This document shows, in pieces, positions 45,310 through 54,668 of a stretch of DNA of 64,000 bases. Under the pieces are notes generated by a model. The model saw only the letters and a list, made by a program, of their open reading frames with translations, ran no database searches and had not been told where the DNA came from. A program made the position numbers and the translations under genes. Within the stretch, counting starts at the first letter, position 1; each line of letters opens with the position of its first letter. Source of the stretch: Oceanihabitans gracilariae (lineage in GTDB: Bacteria > Bacteroidota > Bacteroidia > Flavobacteriales > Flavobacteriaceae). The stretch lies in assembly GCF_042684485.1 (NCBI RefSeq), contig NZ_JBHULM010000011.1, forward strand, positions 372,001-436,000, given 5' to 3'.

Positions 45310-45837
45310 TTATATAGTAAAATCACCTTTTGCTTTATGTTCGCTATTTTCATAACGATCTACACATTTGTCTAAGATAGCGTATGCTTCTTCAGCATTT
45401 CCCCATCCACCAACATCAACTTTCTTTTTCTCTAAGTCTTTATATACTTGAAAGAAATGTGTAATTTCTTTAATTCTATGTGGATTTAAATCATCAATAT
45501 CGCTATAAATATTCCAAATAGGATCTGTTGTAGGTACACAAATTAATTTTTCATCAGGACCTTTTTCATCTGTCATATGAAAAACTCCTATTGGTTTTAC
45601 TTCCATAACACACATTGGAAAAGTAGGCTCTGTTCCCATTACTAATACATCTAATGGGTCACCATCTAAGGCTAAAGTTTCTGGAATAAATCCGTAATCT
45701 CCTGGGTACATCATTGAAGAAAATAGCATTCTGTCAAAACGAATTTTATTTAATTCAAAATCATATTCGTATTTGTTTCTACTTCCTTTTGGAATTTCAA
45801 TTAAAACATCAAATGTTTTTTTTCCTTTTGGGCTCAT
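45310..45837 (-). CDS. ppa: Soluble inorganic pyrophosphatase, family I
   Basis: 175 residues. Family I signature residues are in DGDPLDVLVMG near 57-67, with EIPKGSRNKYEYD near 13 and YPGDYGFIPETLA near 43. It hydrolyses pyrophosphate in the cytoplasm with Mg2+. It stands next to hppA, the energy-conserving pyrophosphatase, but has its own promoter and terminator, so the two can be expressed independently. Confidence 0.96.
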   Translation of the reverse strand: MSPKGKKTFDVLIEIPKGSRNKYEYDFELNKIRFDRMLFSSMMYPGDYGFIPETLALDGDPLDVLVMGTEPTFPMCVMEVKPIGVFHMTDEKGPDEKLICVPTTDPIWNIYSDIDDLNPHRIKEITHFFQVYKDLEKKKVDVGGWGNAEEAYAILDKCVDRYENSEHKAKGDFTI

Positions 45838-45906
45838 CTATATATGTAGTGTTTATAATTTCTGCTAACGCAAAAAAAGTATTATTAATATCCATAAATT
45901 GGAAGG

Positions 45907-45937
45907 CAAAAATACAGAAACATTTAGCTTCAAGCAA
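45907..45937 (-). promoter_or_regulatory. ppa promoter
   Basis: On the - strand: TTG (45935-45937), 20-base spacer, TATTTTTG (45907-45914), a full consensus match about 70 bases upstream of the start codon. Confidence 0.75.
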
Positions 45938-46005
45938 CTAAAATACATGCCATTTAACTAAAAAACTGTATATTATAGACTATTTTTTATTAATATATTC
46001 TGAAT

Positions 46006-46407
46006 ATGGCTCTTCACAAAAAATATTTTCTGCTTTTTATATTATTAATTCCGTTTCAAAATTTTGCACAAACAGCATCGTGTTGCACTTCTATAGAAGT
46101 TGTAGAAGAAGCACTCTCTGGTTATTGGAAAATTAAAAATGTAGACTCTAAAAGCGTGTACCATTATTGGTTTGAAAATGGCAGAGGAAATGTTGAAAAC
46201 GTAGAAACTACAGAAACAATAGGTAAATATAAGCCTGTAGAAAAATCACACTCTTATATTTATATAAAAAAAGAAGGTGACATTTTTACTTTAGAATATA
46301 TTTATAAGCATGGTAGCTGGACTTCTAAAATTACGCATTTAGATGCAAATAATTTGGTTTTAGTCACTAATGAAGAAGCTACTGCGTATTACAAAATAAA
46401 GTATTAG
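46006..46407 (+). CDS. Small secreted protein of unknown function
   Basis: 133 residues with a signal peptide (MALHKKYFLLFILLIPFQNFAQ). The mature part holds a Cys pair (ASCCTS) and beta-rich sequence with EALSGYWKIKNVDSKSVYHY. It resembles lipocalin-like small domains in pattern only. The stop overlaps the convergent DUF5686 gene by 4 bases, with no terminator between them. Confidence 0.65.
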   Translation: MALHKKYFLLFILLIPFQNFAQTASCCTSIEVVEEALSGYWKIKNVDSKSVYHYWFENGRGNVENVETTETIGKYKPVEKSHSYIYIKKEGDIFTLEYIYKHGSWTSKITHLDANNLVLVTNEEATAYYKIKY

Positions 46408-48914
46408 AAAATAAACCCAAAACTACCTGTAATACCAAATTTTCTAGCATCAGGATATTGTGTTTTATCTAAGTAATTACCTCTAAAATTAAAGTCTATT
46501 CTAAAGACTTTAAAAATATTACCTATACCAAAGCTATATTCATAATACGCTTTATTGTTTGGTGCATTTAAAGCAATATTATAAGGATTTGCAGTATTAT
46601 TTAAGTCGATATTTTCTTGCGATAATTCTCCCCAAACTGCTCTAAAGCCAATTATTTCTCTCCAGTTTAATTTTCTTAAAAACGGAATACGAGAAAAGAA
46701 ACGACCATTAAAATTATGTTGTATATGCATCGATGCATAAGTATCTGTTACAAACTCATAATAGTCTAGATTAGAAAAGGTGTTATATATAGAAAAGTAA
46801 CTTTGATTTCCTGGTACTACACTTAATAATCCTAACGGAACTTCACCAAATGTTTTACCTACTTCTAATGTAGTATATAATCTACCAAAACCACCAATAG
46901 CCCAAGGTTGTAAATAAGAGAATTGTAGTTTGGTATAGTTAAAATCACTTTTAAACATATTTTTGCTACCATTAGATACTTGCGCAAAAATTCTAGCAAA
47001 GTTATCATTAGCTTCTCTACGTTCTACACCAAATCCTGTCATTTTTCTTTTTGGAAAATAAGAGATAGATAAAGCGCTTTCAAATTGTTTAATTTCTGAA
47101 GCAATTCCTGTAGGTGTATTATAATCTAAACTAAAGGTTGGCGAAGCAGATTCTAGTGTTCTATAGTTTCCGCTTAACCTAAAAACAAGGTTTCTTACAG
47201 GTTCTAATTCTGCCGCTAAACTAGTTAAATTAATAGAGGTAAGTTTATCATTTGTTCCTGTTCCTACAATAGAAGAGGATGCTAAACTACGACCTAACAC
47301 ATCTGTTGATGTTGTTAAACTTGCTCCTATTTGCTCTACATCTCTTCGGTTTCCTCCAGAGAGAATAAATCTATTTTTTTTATTTAGTAGAACTTTACCA
47401 GAAATACCATATTTAAATTTATCATCTTTAAATCCATAGGCTGTAAATCCTTCAATTCGCCAAAGGTCATTTTGTCCAAAATAAGTTCTTCCTCCTGCTC
47501 GCAAACGCAACCCTTCTACTTCATTATAACCAAAGGTGGAAAAAATAGGTCCGTAATCTAGGTTTAAGCTAGGCATTTCTATGTAACCTGAAGCTAAAAT
47601 GCTTCCTACATTGTAAAGGCGTTTAAACTTTTTAACCGTTTTTAAGGTGTCTAGCATTTTGTAAACTCCTTTTTCATCCTTGTTTAAGGATTCCATTCGG
47701 TTTGCTTGCCAGAACTCATCTTCTCTATTGTATACATCTTTATCATAGTTGTATACTTCTTGGCTATAAAATTTTTCGTCTTTAGGAATATCAAAGGTAT
47801 AGTCTTCATACAAAGTAGTACGTTTACCATAAACACCTCTAGATTTTTCTTTTTTATTAAAAGAGAAATCAGACATAAAATAATCTCTCTTTAATAGTAG
47901 TAAAGAGTCATTTAATACATCAAACTCTTGCTCTATATAAATTTCTTTTACCCAATTTATATTAGCGCTTTTAGAGGCTTGCATATTAATTTCTTTAATA
48001 GCATAGGTAGTATCTGCAACCCAAAAATCACCTTTAAAGGTTAGTTCGTTTTTACGTCTTGGGTAATAAATAATATTATAGCACCATTTATTATCTATAT
48101 ATGTACTATCTGATAAAACGTAGTTATAGGTATTAATTCCTGTTTTAGATATTGGACTTACAAAACTCTTATCGAAAAATTTCAGGTAATTATCATAAAT
48201 ATCAAATTCGGAATAAAGATCATTCACAAAATCAATTATTACTTGATTATCGCTGAAACCAGAGTTTTTATTACCTAGTAAATCTTCTTTTTCTTTATTG
48301 ATAACATTGTCACCATATACTTTAGAAACGGCTTCATTAATAAAGATAGGTAAATAGGTTTTTCCTGTTATGCGCGAAGTATCTACTTCTTCAAACACAA
48401 ACTCCATACCTTTAAACAGTTTACTTTTAATAAGCGAACTATCAATAGTATTAAGGTCAAACTCTACTTTTTCGTATTTATCATATTGGTATTGCTTAAA
48501 TTGCTTTAAGCCATTTTTCCTTTTATTTTCCCATACTTTTTTAAGAATGGCAATTGCAGGATTTTCAGATTCTTTCTTTGATTGTTTACCTGTTACAATT
48601 ACTACTTCATCAAGCGCTCCTGTTTCTTCTTTTAAAACAAACTTTAACTGGTAGCTTACTTTCTTTTTTAGAGGAACATCTAATGTAGTAAAACCAATAA
48701 AGGAAACTATTACAGCATCCCAAGTGGCATCAGATTCTAAATAAAAAGTACCATTTTCATCTGTTATAGTACCTTCAGAAGAACCTTTAAATATAACGTT
48801 TGCAAATGCAATGGGATCATTAAATTCATCGTACACTTTACCGCTAATTTTAGTTTGTGCGACAACTAAAATATTTCCGAAAAAAAATAATAATAGAATT
48901 AATTTATACTTCAT
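46404..48914 (-). CDS. DUF5686 / carboxypeptidase-like regulatory domain outer membrane protein
   Basis: 836 residues with a signal peptide (MKYKLILLLFFFGNILVVAQ). A carboxypeptidase-like regulatory domain follows (ISGKVYDEFNDPIAFANVIF, residues 23-105). The long remainder is the DUF5686 region, ending in strands such as FRIDFNFRGNYLD and GITGSFGFIF that suggest a beta-barrel. Function is unknown; such proteins are widespread in Bacteroidota envelopes. It lies downstream of pdhB, past a terminator. Confidence 0.85.
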   Translation of the reverse strand: MKYKLILLLFFFGNILVVAQTKISGKVYDEFNDPIAFANVIFKGSSEGTITDENGTFYLESDATWDAVIVSFIGFTTLDVPLKKKVSYQLKFVLKEETGALDEVVIVTGKQSKKESENPAIAILKKVWENKRKNGLKQFKQYQYDKYEKVEFDLNTIDSSLIKSKLFKGMEFVFEEVDTSRITGKTYLPIFINEAVSKVYGDNVINKEKEDLLGNKNSGFSDNQVIIDFVNDLYSEFDIYDNYLKFFDKSFVSPISKTGINTYNYVLSDSTYIDNKWCYNIIYYPRRKNELTFKGDFWVADTTYAIKEINMQASKSANINWVKEIYIEQEFDVLNDSLLLLKRDYFMSDFSFNKKEKSRGVYGKRTTLYEDYTFDIPKDEKFYSQEVYNYDKDVYNREDEFWQANRMESLNKDEKGVYKMLDTLKTVKKFKRLYNVGSILASGYIEMPSLNLDYGPIFSTFGYNEVEGLRLRAGGRTYFGQNDLWRIEGFTAYGFKDDKFKYGISGKVLLNKKNRFILSGGNRRDVEQIGASLTTSTDVLGRSLASSSIVGTGTNDKLTSINLTSLAAELEPVRNLVFRLSGNYRTLESASPTFSLDYNTPTGIASEIKQFESALSISYFPKRKMTGFGVERREANDNFARIFAQVSNGSKNMFKSDFNYTKLQFSYLQPWAIGGFGRLYTTLEVGKTFGEVPLGLLSVVPGNQSYFSIYNTFSNLDYYEFVTDTYASMHIQHNFNGRFFSRIPFLRKLNWREIIGFRAVWGELSQENIDLNNTANPYNIALNAPNNKAYYEYSFGIGNIFKVFRIDFNFRGNYLDKTQYPDARKFGITGSFGFIF

Positions 48915-48946
48915 CTAGTCCCTTTGCTTTCATTATACTTTATACT

Positions 48947-48981
48947 AAAAAACTTCATCAACAAAGTTGCCAATGAAGTTT
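48947..48981 (-). terminator. pdhB terminator
   Basis: AAACTTCAT / ATGAAGTTT (9 bp) with a T-run on the - strand, about 20 bases after the pdhB stop. Confidence 0.85.
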
Positions 48982-49003
48982 ATATAACGAAAATAATTGG
49001 TTT

Positions 49004-49981
49004 TTATTTATACATTACTTTTTTTACAGCTGCAACAACATCATTACTGTTAGGTAACCATTCTGCTAATAATACTGGAGAGTAAGGTGCAGGCGTGTCT
49101 GCCGTATTTATTTTTACAATTGGTGCATCTAAGAAATCAAATGCTTTTTCTTGAACTTGGTATGTAATTTCTGTAGAAACGTTACCAAATGGCCAAGCTT
49201 CTTCTAAAATAACTAGTCTATTTGTTTTTTTAACAGAAGTTAAAATAGCATCAATATCTAAAGGTCTTACTGTACGTAAATCTATAATTTCGCAAGAAAT
49301 ATCTTCTTTAGCTAATTCATCAGCAGCTTTATAAGCTTCTTTAATAATTTTACCAAAAGACACTATAGTTACATCTGTACCTTCTCTTTTAATATCTGCA
49401 ACACCAATTGGTATTACATATTCTCCTTCTGGCACTTCACCTTTATCACCATACATTTGCTCACTTTCCATGAAAATAACTGGATCGTCATCACGTATTG
49501 CTGCTTTTAATAAACCTTTAGCATCATAAGGGTTTGAAGGTACAATCACTTTTAAACCTGGTGTATTTGCAAACCAACTTTCAAAAGCTTGTGAGTGTGT
49601 TGCTGCTAATTGCCCTGCAGATCCTGTAGGACCACGAAAAACAATAGGACATTTAAATTGTCCGCCAGACATTTGTCTAATCTTAGCTGCGTTATTAATA
49701 ATTTGGTCAATACCAACTAAAGAGAAGTTAAAAGTCATAAACTCTACAATAGGTCTATTACCTGTCATGGTAGAACCAACAGCAATACCAGAAAAACCAA
49801 GTTCAGCAATTGGTGTATCAATTACACGCTTTTCACCAAACTCATCTAACATACCTTTACTAGCTTTGTATGCTCCATTATACTCTGCTACTTCCTCTCC
49901 CATTAAATAAATGCTTTCATCTCTACGCATTTCTTCGCTCATGGCTTCGCAAATAGCTTCTCTAAATTGTATTGTTTTCAT
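49004..49981 (-). CDS. pdhB: Pyruvate dehydrogenase E1 component, beta subunit
   Basis: 325 residues, transketolase-like E1 beta. It shows EEVAEYNGAYKASKGML near 27, the FMTFNFSLVGIDQIINNAAK segment near 82 and FRGPTGSAGQLAATHSQ near 115. It works with an E1 alpha subunit, E2 and E3 to convert pyruvate to acetyl-CoA. The alpha subunit gene is not adjacent in this window. Branched-chain 2-oxo acid E1 beta is the main alternative, but the close match to PdhB motifs favours pyruvate. Confidence 0.88.
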   Translation of the reverse strand: MKTIQFREAICEAMSEEMRRDESIYLMGEEVAEYNGAYKASKGMLDEFGEKRVIDTPIAELGFSGIAVGSTMTGNRPIVEFMTFNFSLVGIDQIINNAAKIRQMSGGQFKCPIVFRGPTGSAGQLAATHSQAFESWFANTPGLKVIVPSNPYDAKGLLKAAIRDDDPVIFMESEQMYGDKGEVPEGEYVIPIGVADIKREGTDVTIVSFGKIIKEAYKAADELAKEDISCEIIDLRTVRPLDIDAILTSVKKTNRLVILEEAWPFGNVSTEITYQVQEKAFDFLDAPIVKINTADTPAPYSPVLLAEWLPNSNDVVAAVKKVMYK

Positions 49982-50296
49982 TCGTGATTTTTTATTTGTT
50001 TTATTCTAAAAATGAAATCTACTAACCACATTTTAGTTTAATAAACTAATGATGCAAGGTTCATTTCACATACCTTATTTATATTTACGAGAACAAAAAT
50101 AGCAATAAAAGAAAAACTTTCTTAGAAAGATTTGTTTAAAATTTATTATGCACGCATAGCAAATAATCAAAATAAAATATTTAACTTCGTAACCTAGAAA
50201 ATAAAGCCTAGAATTTTAATTCGCTATTTATGAAACGAAAACGATATAGTTCTAGCCTTAACAAAACAAATACACTTTTAATTAAATTATATAATT
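49982..50296. other. 315-base divergent gap between pdhB and etfB
   Basis: No gene, tRNA or strong hairpin. It must hold the promoters of both divergent genes, but no full TTG-N-TAnnTTTG match stands out on either strand. Confidence 0.6.
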
Positions 50297-51043
50297 ATGA
50301 AAATTTTAGTTTGTATCAGTCACGTTCCTGACACGACATCAAAAATTAATTTTACCGAAGGAGACACAAAATTTGACACCAATGGTGTTCAATTTGTAAT
50401 AAACCCTAATGATGAATTTGGTTTAACACGTGCCATGTGGTTTAAAGAAAAGCAAGATGCTAGTGTAACTGTAGTTAATGTTGGTGGACCAGAAACCGAA
50501 CCTACGCTACGTAAAGCCCTAGCAATTGGTGCAGATGAAGCAATACGAGTAAATACAGAAGCTATAGATGGTTTTGCCGTTGCTAAACAATTAGCAAAAG
50601 TAATTGAAGATGGTGCATATGATTTAGTAATTGCTGGTCGTGAATCTATTGATTATAATGGAGGAATGGTTCCTGGAATGATAGCTGCTCTTACAAATGC
50701 AAATTTTGTAAATAACTGTATTAGCCTAGAGGTTGATGGTACCAATGTAACTGCTACCAGAGAAATTGATGGTGGAAAAGAAACCGTTACTACTGCATTA
50801 CCTTTAGTAATTGGTGGACAAAAAGGATTGGTAGAAGAAAGTGATTTACGTATACCAAACATGAGAGGAATCATGATGGCGCGTAAAAAATCTTTACAAG
50901 TTTTAGAACCTGTTACTACAGAAGCAGAAACTACATCTGTGAAATTTGAAAAACCTGCACCTAAAGGCGCTGTAACACTTGTTGCTCCAGATAACTTAGA
51001 TGAATTAGTAAACTTACTTCATAACGAAGCTAAGGTAATTTAG
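50297..51043 (+). CDS. etfB: Electron transfer flavoprotein, beta subunit
   Basis: 248 residues. It has the N-terminal ILVCISHVPDTTSKI and the ETF beta signature region EESDLRIPNMRGIMMARKKSLQVLEP near 193. With EtfA it carries electrons from acyl-CoA dehydrogenases to the quinone pool. It is followed after 104 bases by etfA; a small palindrome lies in the gap. Confidence 0.96.
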   Translation: MKILVCISHVPDTTSKINFTEGDTKFDTNGVQFVINPNDEFGLTRAMWFKEKQDASVTVVNVGGPETEPTLRKALAIGADEAIRVNTEAIDGFAVAKQLAKVIEDGAYDLVIAGRESIDYNGGMVPGMIAALTNANFVNNCISLEVDGTNVTATREIDGGKETVTTALPLVIGGQKGLVEESDLRIPNMRGIMMARKKSLQVLEPVTTEAETTSVKFEKPAPKGAVTLVAPDNLDELVNLLHNEAKVI

Positions 51044-51111
51044 TGGTAAACTAAATAATTCCGAACTAGATTTGGAACCTTTTAAAAGTTTACAAAAACA
51101 TTAATGAGATC

Positions 51112-51125
51112 TCCACCTAGGTGGA
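51112..51125. repeat. Perfect palindrome TCCACCTAGGTGGA between etfB and etfA
   Basis: A 14-base perfect palindrome 22 bases ahead of the etfA start. It is related to the GTGGAAAT palindromes near 16900 and 25190. It may be an intergenic repeat remnant or a binding site. Confidence 0.55.
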
Positions 51126-51147
51126 AATAAAAAATAAAGAATATATT

Positions 51148-52107
51148 ATGTCAGTTTTAGTATATACAGAATCAGAACAAGGAAAATTTAAAAAAGTAGC
51201 TTTTGAAGTAGCTTCTTATGCAAAAGCAGTTGCTAACCAATTAGGTACAACCGTTACTGCAGTAACAATTAATGCTAATGATACAAGTGCTTTAGGAAAC
51301 TATGGTGTAGACAAAGTATTAAATGTTACCAATACACAATTAGACACTTTTAACGCCAAAGCATATGCAGATGTTGTAAAACAAGCTGCAGAAAAAGAAG
51401 ACGCAAAAGTAGTTATTGTTAGCTCTACCGCAGACAGTAAATATTTAGCGCCATTATTAGCAGTTGGTTTACATGCTGGTTACGCTACAAATGTAGTTGA
51501 AGCACCTACTAGCACTTCGCCTTTTACCGTAAAACGTACTGCTTTTACCAACAAAGCATTTAATATGACAACTATTAATACAGATGTAAAATTAGTTGCT
51601 GTTTCTAATAATTCTTTCGGATTAGTAGAAAATTCTGGTAGCGCTGCTGCGGAAGACTTTGCTCCTACCATTCCAGATTCAGGAGTACAAGTACAATCTG
51701 TAGATAAAGCAAGTGATAAAGTAAGTATTGCAGATGCCGAAATAGTAGTTTCTGCTGGTCGTGGATTAAAAGGTCCTGAAAATTGGGGAATGGTAGAAGA
51801 ATTAGCAGACGTACTTGGTGCTGCTACTGCTTGTTCTAAACCTGTTAGTGATTTAGGATGGAGACCACATAGCGAACACGTTGGACAAACAGGTAAGCCT
51901 GTTGCTTCTAATTTATACATTGCTATTGGTATTTCTGGAGCTATTCAACACCTTGCTGGTATTAATGCGAGTAAAGTAAAAGTGGTAATAAATACAGACC
52001 CAGAAGCACCTTTCTTTAAAGCTGCGGATTATGGTGTTGTAGGTGATGCTTTTGAAGTTGTACCTAACTTAATCGAAAAATTAAAAGCCTTTAAGGCACA
52101 ACAATAA
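51148..52107 (+). CDS. etfA: Electron transfer flavoprotein, alpha subunit
   Basis: 319 residues from MSVLVYTESEQGKFKKVAFE; an in-frame Met at 51121 would add nine residues, partly within a palindrome, and is less likely. The FAD-binding region reads GRGLKGPENWGMVEELADVL near 205, with GQTGKPVASNLYIAIGISGA near 248. It partners EtfB. A long hairpin terminator follows. Confidence 0.95.
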   Translation: MSVLVYTESEQGKFKKVAFEVASYAKAVANQLGTTVTAVTINANDTSALGNYGVDKVLNVTNTQLDTFNAKAYADVVKQAAEKEDAKVVIVSSTADSKYLAPLLAVGLHAGYATNVVEAPTSTSPFTVKRTAFTNKAFNMTTINTDVKLVAVSNNSFGLVENSGSAAAEDFAPTIPDSGVQVQSVDKASDKVSIADAEIVVSAGRGLKGPENWGMVEELADVLGAATACSKPVSDLGWRPHSEHVGQTGKPVASNLYIAIGISGAIQHLAGINASKVKVVINTDPEAPFFKAADYGVVGDAFEVVPNLIEKLKAFKAQQ

Positions 52108-52132
52108 ATATTTTTTTATAAATTGTATTGTT

Positions 52133-52180
52133 AAAAAGGACTGTTTAAATTTTGTTTTGTCCTAATTTAAACAGTCTTTT
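52133..52180 (+). terminator. etfA terminator
   Basis: GACTGTTTAAATT / AATTTAAACAGTC (13 bp, perfect) with a short T-tract. It ends 13 bases before the next start codon. Confidence 0.8.
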
Positions 52181-52192
52181 GTGTTTTTAAAT

Positions 52193-52810
52193 ATGAGCTT
52201 AGTCAAGTTAAACATAAAAGGTATTTCGTATAGCCAAACGCAAAATGGCGCTTACGCATTGATTTTAAACGAAGTAGATGGAGACAGAAAACTTCCAATA
52301 GTTATTGGTGCCTTTGAAGCACAATCTATTGCCATTGCTTTAGAAAAAGAAATCAGTCCTCCAAGACCACTCACACACGATTTATTTAAAAACTTTGCAG
52401 ATCGGTTTGATATTGTGGTCAAGCAAGTAATTATTCATAAATTAGTAGATGGTGTTTTTTATTCTAGCTTAATTTGCGAACGCGATAAAATAGAAGAAAT
52501 TATTGATGCAAGAACTAGTGATGCTATTGCTTTAGCATTACGTTTTCATGCACCTATTTTCACCTATAAAAACATTTTAGATAAAGCTGGTATTTATTTA
52601 AAAGTGAATCCTGAAAAAGAAGACACAAACAAAGAAGAAGACATTCTTTTAGACGCCTTAGTTGCCGAAGAATTAGAAACTGCTTCCCCAAGTGAAACCT
52701 TTGCTAGCAAAACTATTGAAGAATTAAACAGACTACTAGAAGAAGCTGTTGCTAATGAAGATTACGAAAAAGCTGCACATATAAGAGACGAAATCTCTAA
52801 ACGAAAATAA
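52193..52810 (+). CDS. Bifunctional nuclease domain (DUF151) protein with C-terminal UVR motif
   Basis: 205 residues from MSLVKLNIKGISYSQTQNGA. The first 135 residues are a DUF151 domain (KLPIVIGAFEAQSIAIALE near 33 and RTSDAIALALRF near 105). An acidic linker follows, then a UVR (UvrB/UvrC) motif at the C-terminus (EELNRLLEEAVANEDYEKAA near 172). The plant family founder has nuclease activity; bacterial activity is not established. It is followed after 10 bases by nupC, so the two probably form an operon. Confidence 0.88.
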   Translation: MSLVKLNIKGISYSQTQNGAYALILNEVDGDRKLPIVIGAFEAQSIAIALEKEISPPRPLTHDLFKNFADRFDIVVKQVIIHKLVDGVFYSSLICERDKIEEIIDARTSDAIALALRFHAPIFTYKNILDKAGIYLKVNPEKEDTNKEEDILLDALVAEELETASPSETFASKTIEELNRLLEEAVANEDYEKAAHIRDEISKRK

Positions 52811-52820
52811 AAAACACCAC

Positions 52821-54488
52821 ATGAAAAAATTTGTATTAGCTATTGTAGCTATTTTTTTTGCATTTTCTACAAGTATTGCTCAAGACCTTGAAAAAAAATG
52901 GATAACAAATAATCAAAGCAATAGTTTTGAAACCTTAGAACTTAATCAAGGTGAATTCAATACAACAAATGCTTCTGGAGATTACATTCACCAAAACAAC
53001 TTATTAGTCTTTTACTATAACCAACCAAACGACACTATAAGACGTTACAAAATTAAAGAGCATACAGACTCTACTTTAGTATTTTCTGAAAAAGACGTAG
53101 ACTATCACTTTACCGCTTTTAAACAAAAAGAAGCTGTAGCAGCAGTAAATAGTACAGATACCAATAATACCATTGTAGATAGCCAAGGATTTTCTATGCA
53201 AAGTTTATGGCGTGGTATAATAGGTATGCTATCTCTTTTAGTATTAGCCTTTTTATTTAGTAGTAATAAAAAAGCTATAAACTGGAAAACAGTAGGACTT
53301 GGCTTAGCTTTTCAACTTATTATAGCAGTTGGTGTGTTAAAAGTTCCTTTTGTTCAAAAAATATTTGAATGGGTTGGAGGTTTATTTGTTAGCGTATTAG
53401 ACTTTACAAGAGCTGGTAGTCAATTTTTATTTGATGGCTTAGTGGTAGATATGGATACTTTCGGATTTATTTTTGCCTTTCAAGTACTACCAACAATCAT
53501 CTTCTTTTCCGCTTTAACATCGCTTTTATTCTATTTAGGAATTATTCAAAAAGTAGTTAAAGCCTTTGGAATTGTTTTATCTAAAGTATTAAAAATTTCT
53601 GGAGCAGAAAGCTTAAGTGTAGCCGGAAATATTTTTCTTGGTCAAACCGAAGCACCTTTATTAATTAAGGCATATTTAGAAAAGATGAATAAATCTGAAA
53701 TGCTTCTGGTTATGATTGGAGGTATGGCAACCGTTGCTGGTGCTGTACTTGCTGCTTATATTGGTTTTCTTGGTGGAGACGATCCTGCTTTGCGTTTAAT
53801 GTATGCTAAACACTTACTTGCGGCATCTGTTATGGCAGCTCCTGGAGCCATTGTAATTTCAAAAATACTATATCCACAAACCGAAGATATTAATACAGAC
53901 GTTAGTGTTTCTTCTGAAAAAATAGGGTCAAACATTCTAGATGCTATTGCAAATGGTACTACTGAAGGTTTACGACTAGCAGTTAATGTTGGTGCTATGC
54001 TTTTAGTATTTGTTGCTTTTATTGCTATGTTTAACGGAATTCTAGGTTGGGTTGGTGACATTACAACGATTAACTCTTGGGTTACAGAAAACACAGCCTA
54101 CCAAAGTTTATCTTTAGAGCTTATTTTAGGATATTTATTTGCTCCACTTATGTGGCTTATTGGTGTTGCTACAGAAGACATGGCGCTAATGGGACAGCTT
54201 TTAGGAATTAAATTAGCAGCAAGTGAATTTGTTGGTTATATACAATTAGCAGATTTAAAAGACGTTGCAAGCGCTACACATTTAACGTATAACAAATCTA
54301 TTATTATGGCTACATACATGTTATGTGGTTTTGCAAACTTTGCTTCTATTGGAATTCAAATTGGAGGTATTGGATCTCTTGCTCCTGGACAACGTAAAAC
54401 ATTGTCAGAGTTTGGTATGAAAGCATTAATTGGTGGTACTATTGCATCACTAATGTCTGCAACTATTGCAGGAATGATAATAGGATAA
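52821..54488 (+). CDS. nupC: NupC-type concentrative nucleoside transporter with exported N-terminal domain
   Basis: 555 residues. An N-terminal signal-like segment (MKKFVLAIVAIFFAFSTSIAQ) precedes about 100 polar residues with a small beta-rich pattern. The CNT transporter core then starts near residue 127 with several membrane helices (SLWRGIIGMLSLLVLAFLF). Core signatures include GQTEAPLLIKAYLEKMNKSE near 273 and MLCGFANFASIGIQIGGIG near 495. It takes up nucleosides with an ion gradient. Typical NupC is about 400 residues, so the exported front domain is an addition. Confidence 0.9.
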   Translation: MKKFVLAIVAIFFAFSTSIAQDLEKKWITNNQSNSFETLELNQGEFNTTNASGDYIHQNNLLVFYYNQPNDTIRRYKIKEHTDSTLVFSEKDVDYHFTAFKQKEAVAAVNSTDTNNTIVDSQGFSMQSLWRGIIGMLSLLVLAFLFSSNKKAINWKTVGLGLAFQLIIAVGVLKVPFVQKIFEWVGGLFVSVLDFTRAGSQFLFDGLVVDMDTFGFIFAFQVLPTIIFFSALTSLLFYLGIIQKVVKAFGIVLSKVLKISGAESLSVAGNIFLGQTEAPLLIKAYLEKMNKSEMLLVMIGGMATVAGAVLAAYIGFLGGDDPALRLMYAKHLLAASVMAAPGAIVISKILYPQTEDINTDVSVSSEKIGSNILDAIANGTTEGLRLAVNVGAMLLVFVAFIAMFNGILGWVGDITTINSWVTENTAYQSLSLELILGYLFAPLMWLIGVATEDMALMGQLLGIKLAASEFVGYIQLADLKDVASATHLTYNKSIIMATYMLCGFANFASIGIQIGGIGSLAPGQRKTLSEFGMKALIGGTIASLMSATIAGMIIG

Positions 54489-54668
54489 AAGCTCTTTTAA
54501 TTCCCAAAAAACGAAAAAATTACTTGAAAAATACTCGTTAATAACTTTTAATATTTGTTAATGAATCTTTTAAGTAGTTATCTATCATTTTACTTAAATT
54601 CGCCCTTGCACTTATAATTAATAATTTTAAGAAAGTTTCTTCCTTTTTGGAAGACAGAAGATGGGCTC

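Noticed and set aside
46404..46407. Convergent 4-base gene overlap taken as a sequencing error
   Set aside because: Both proteins have complete, plausible C-termini, and short convergent overlaps are normal.
51480..51920. 146-codon - strand frame inside etfA
   Set aside because: Antisense shadow of etfA with no independent support.
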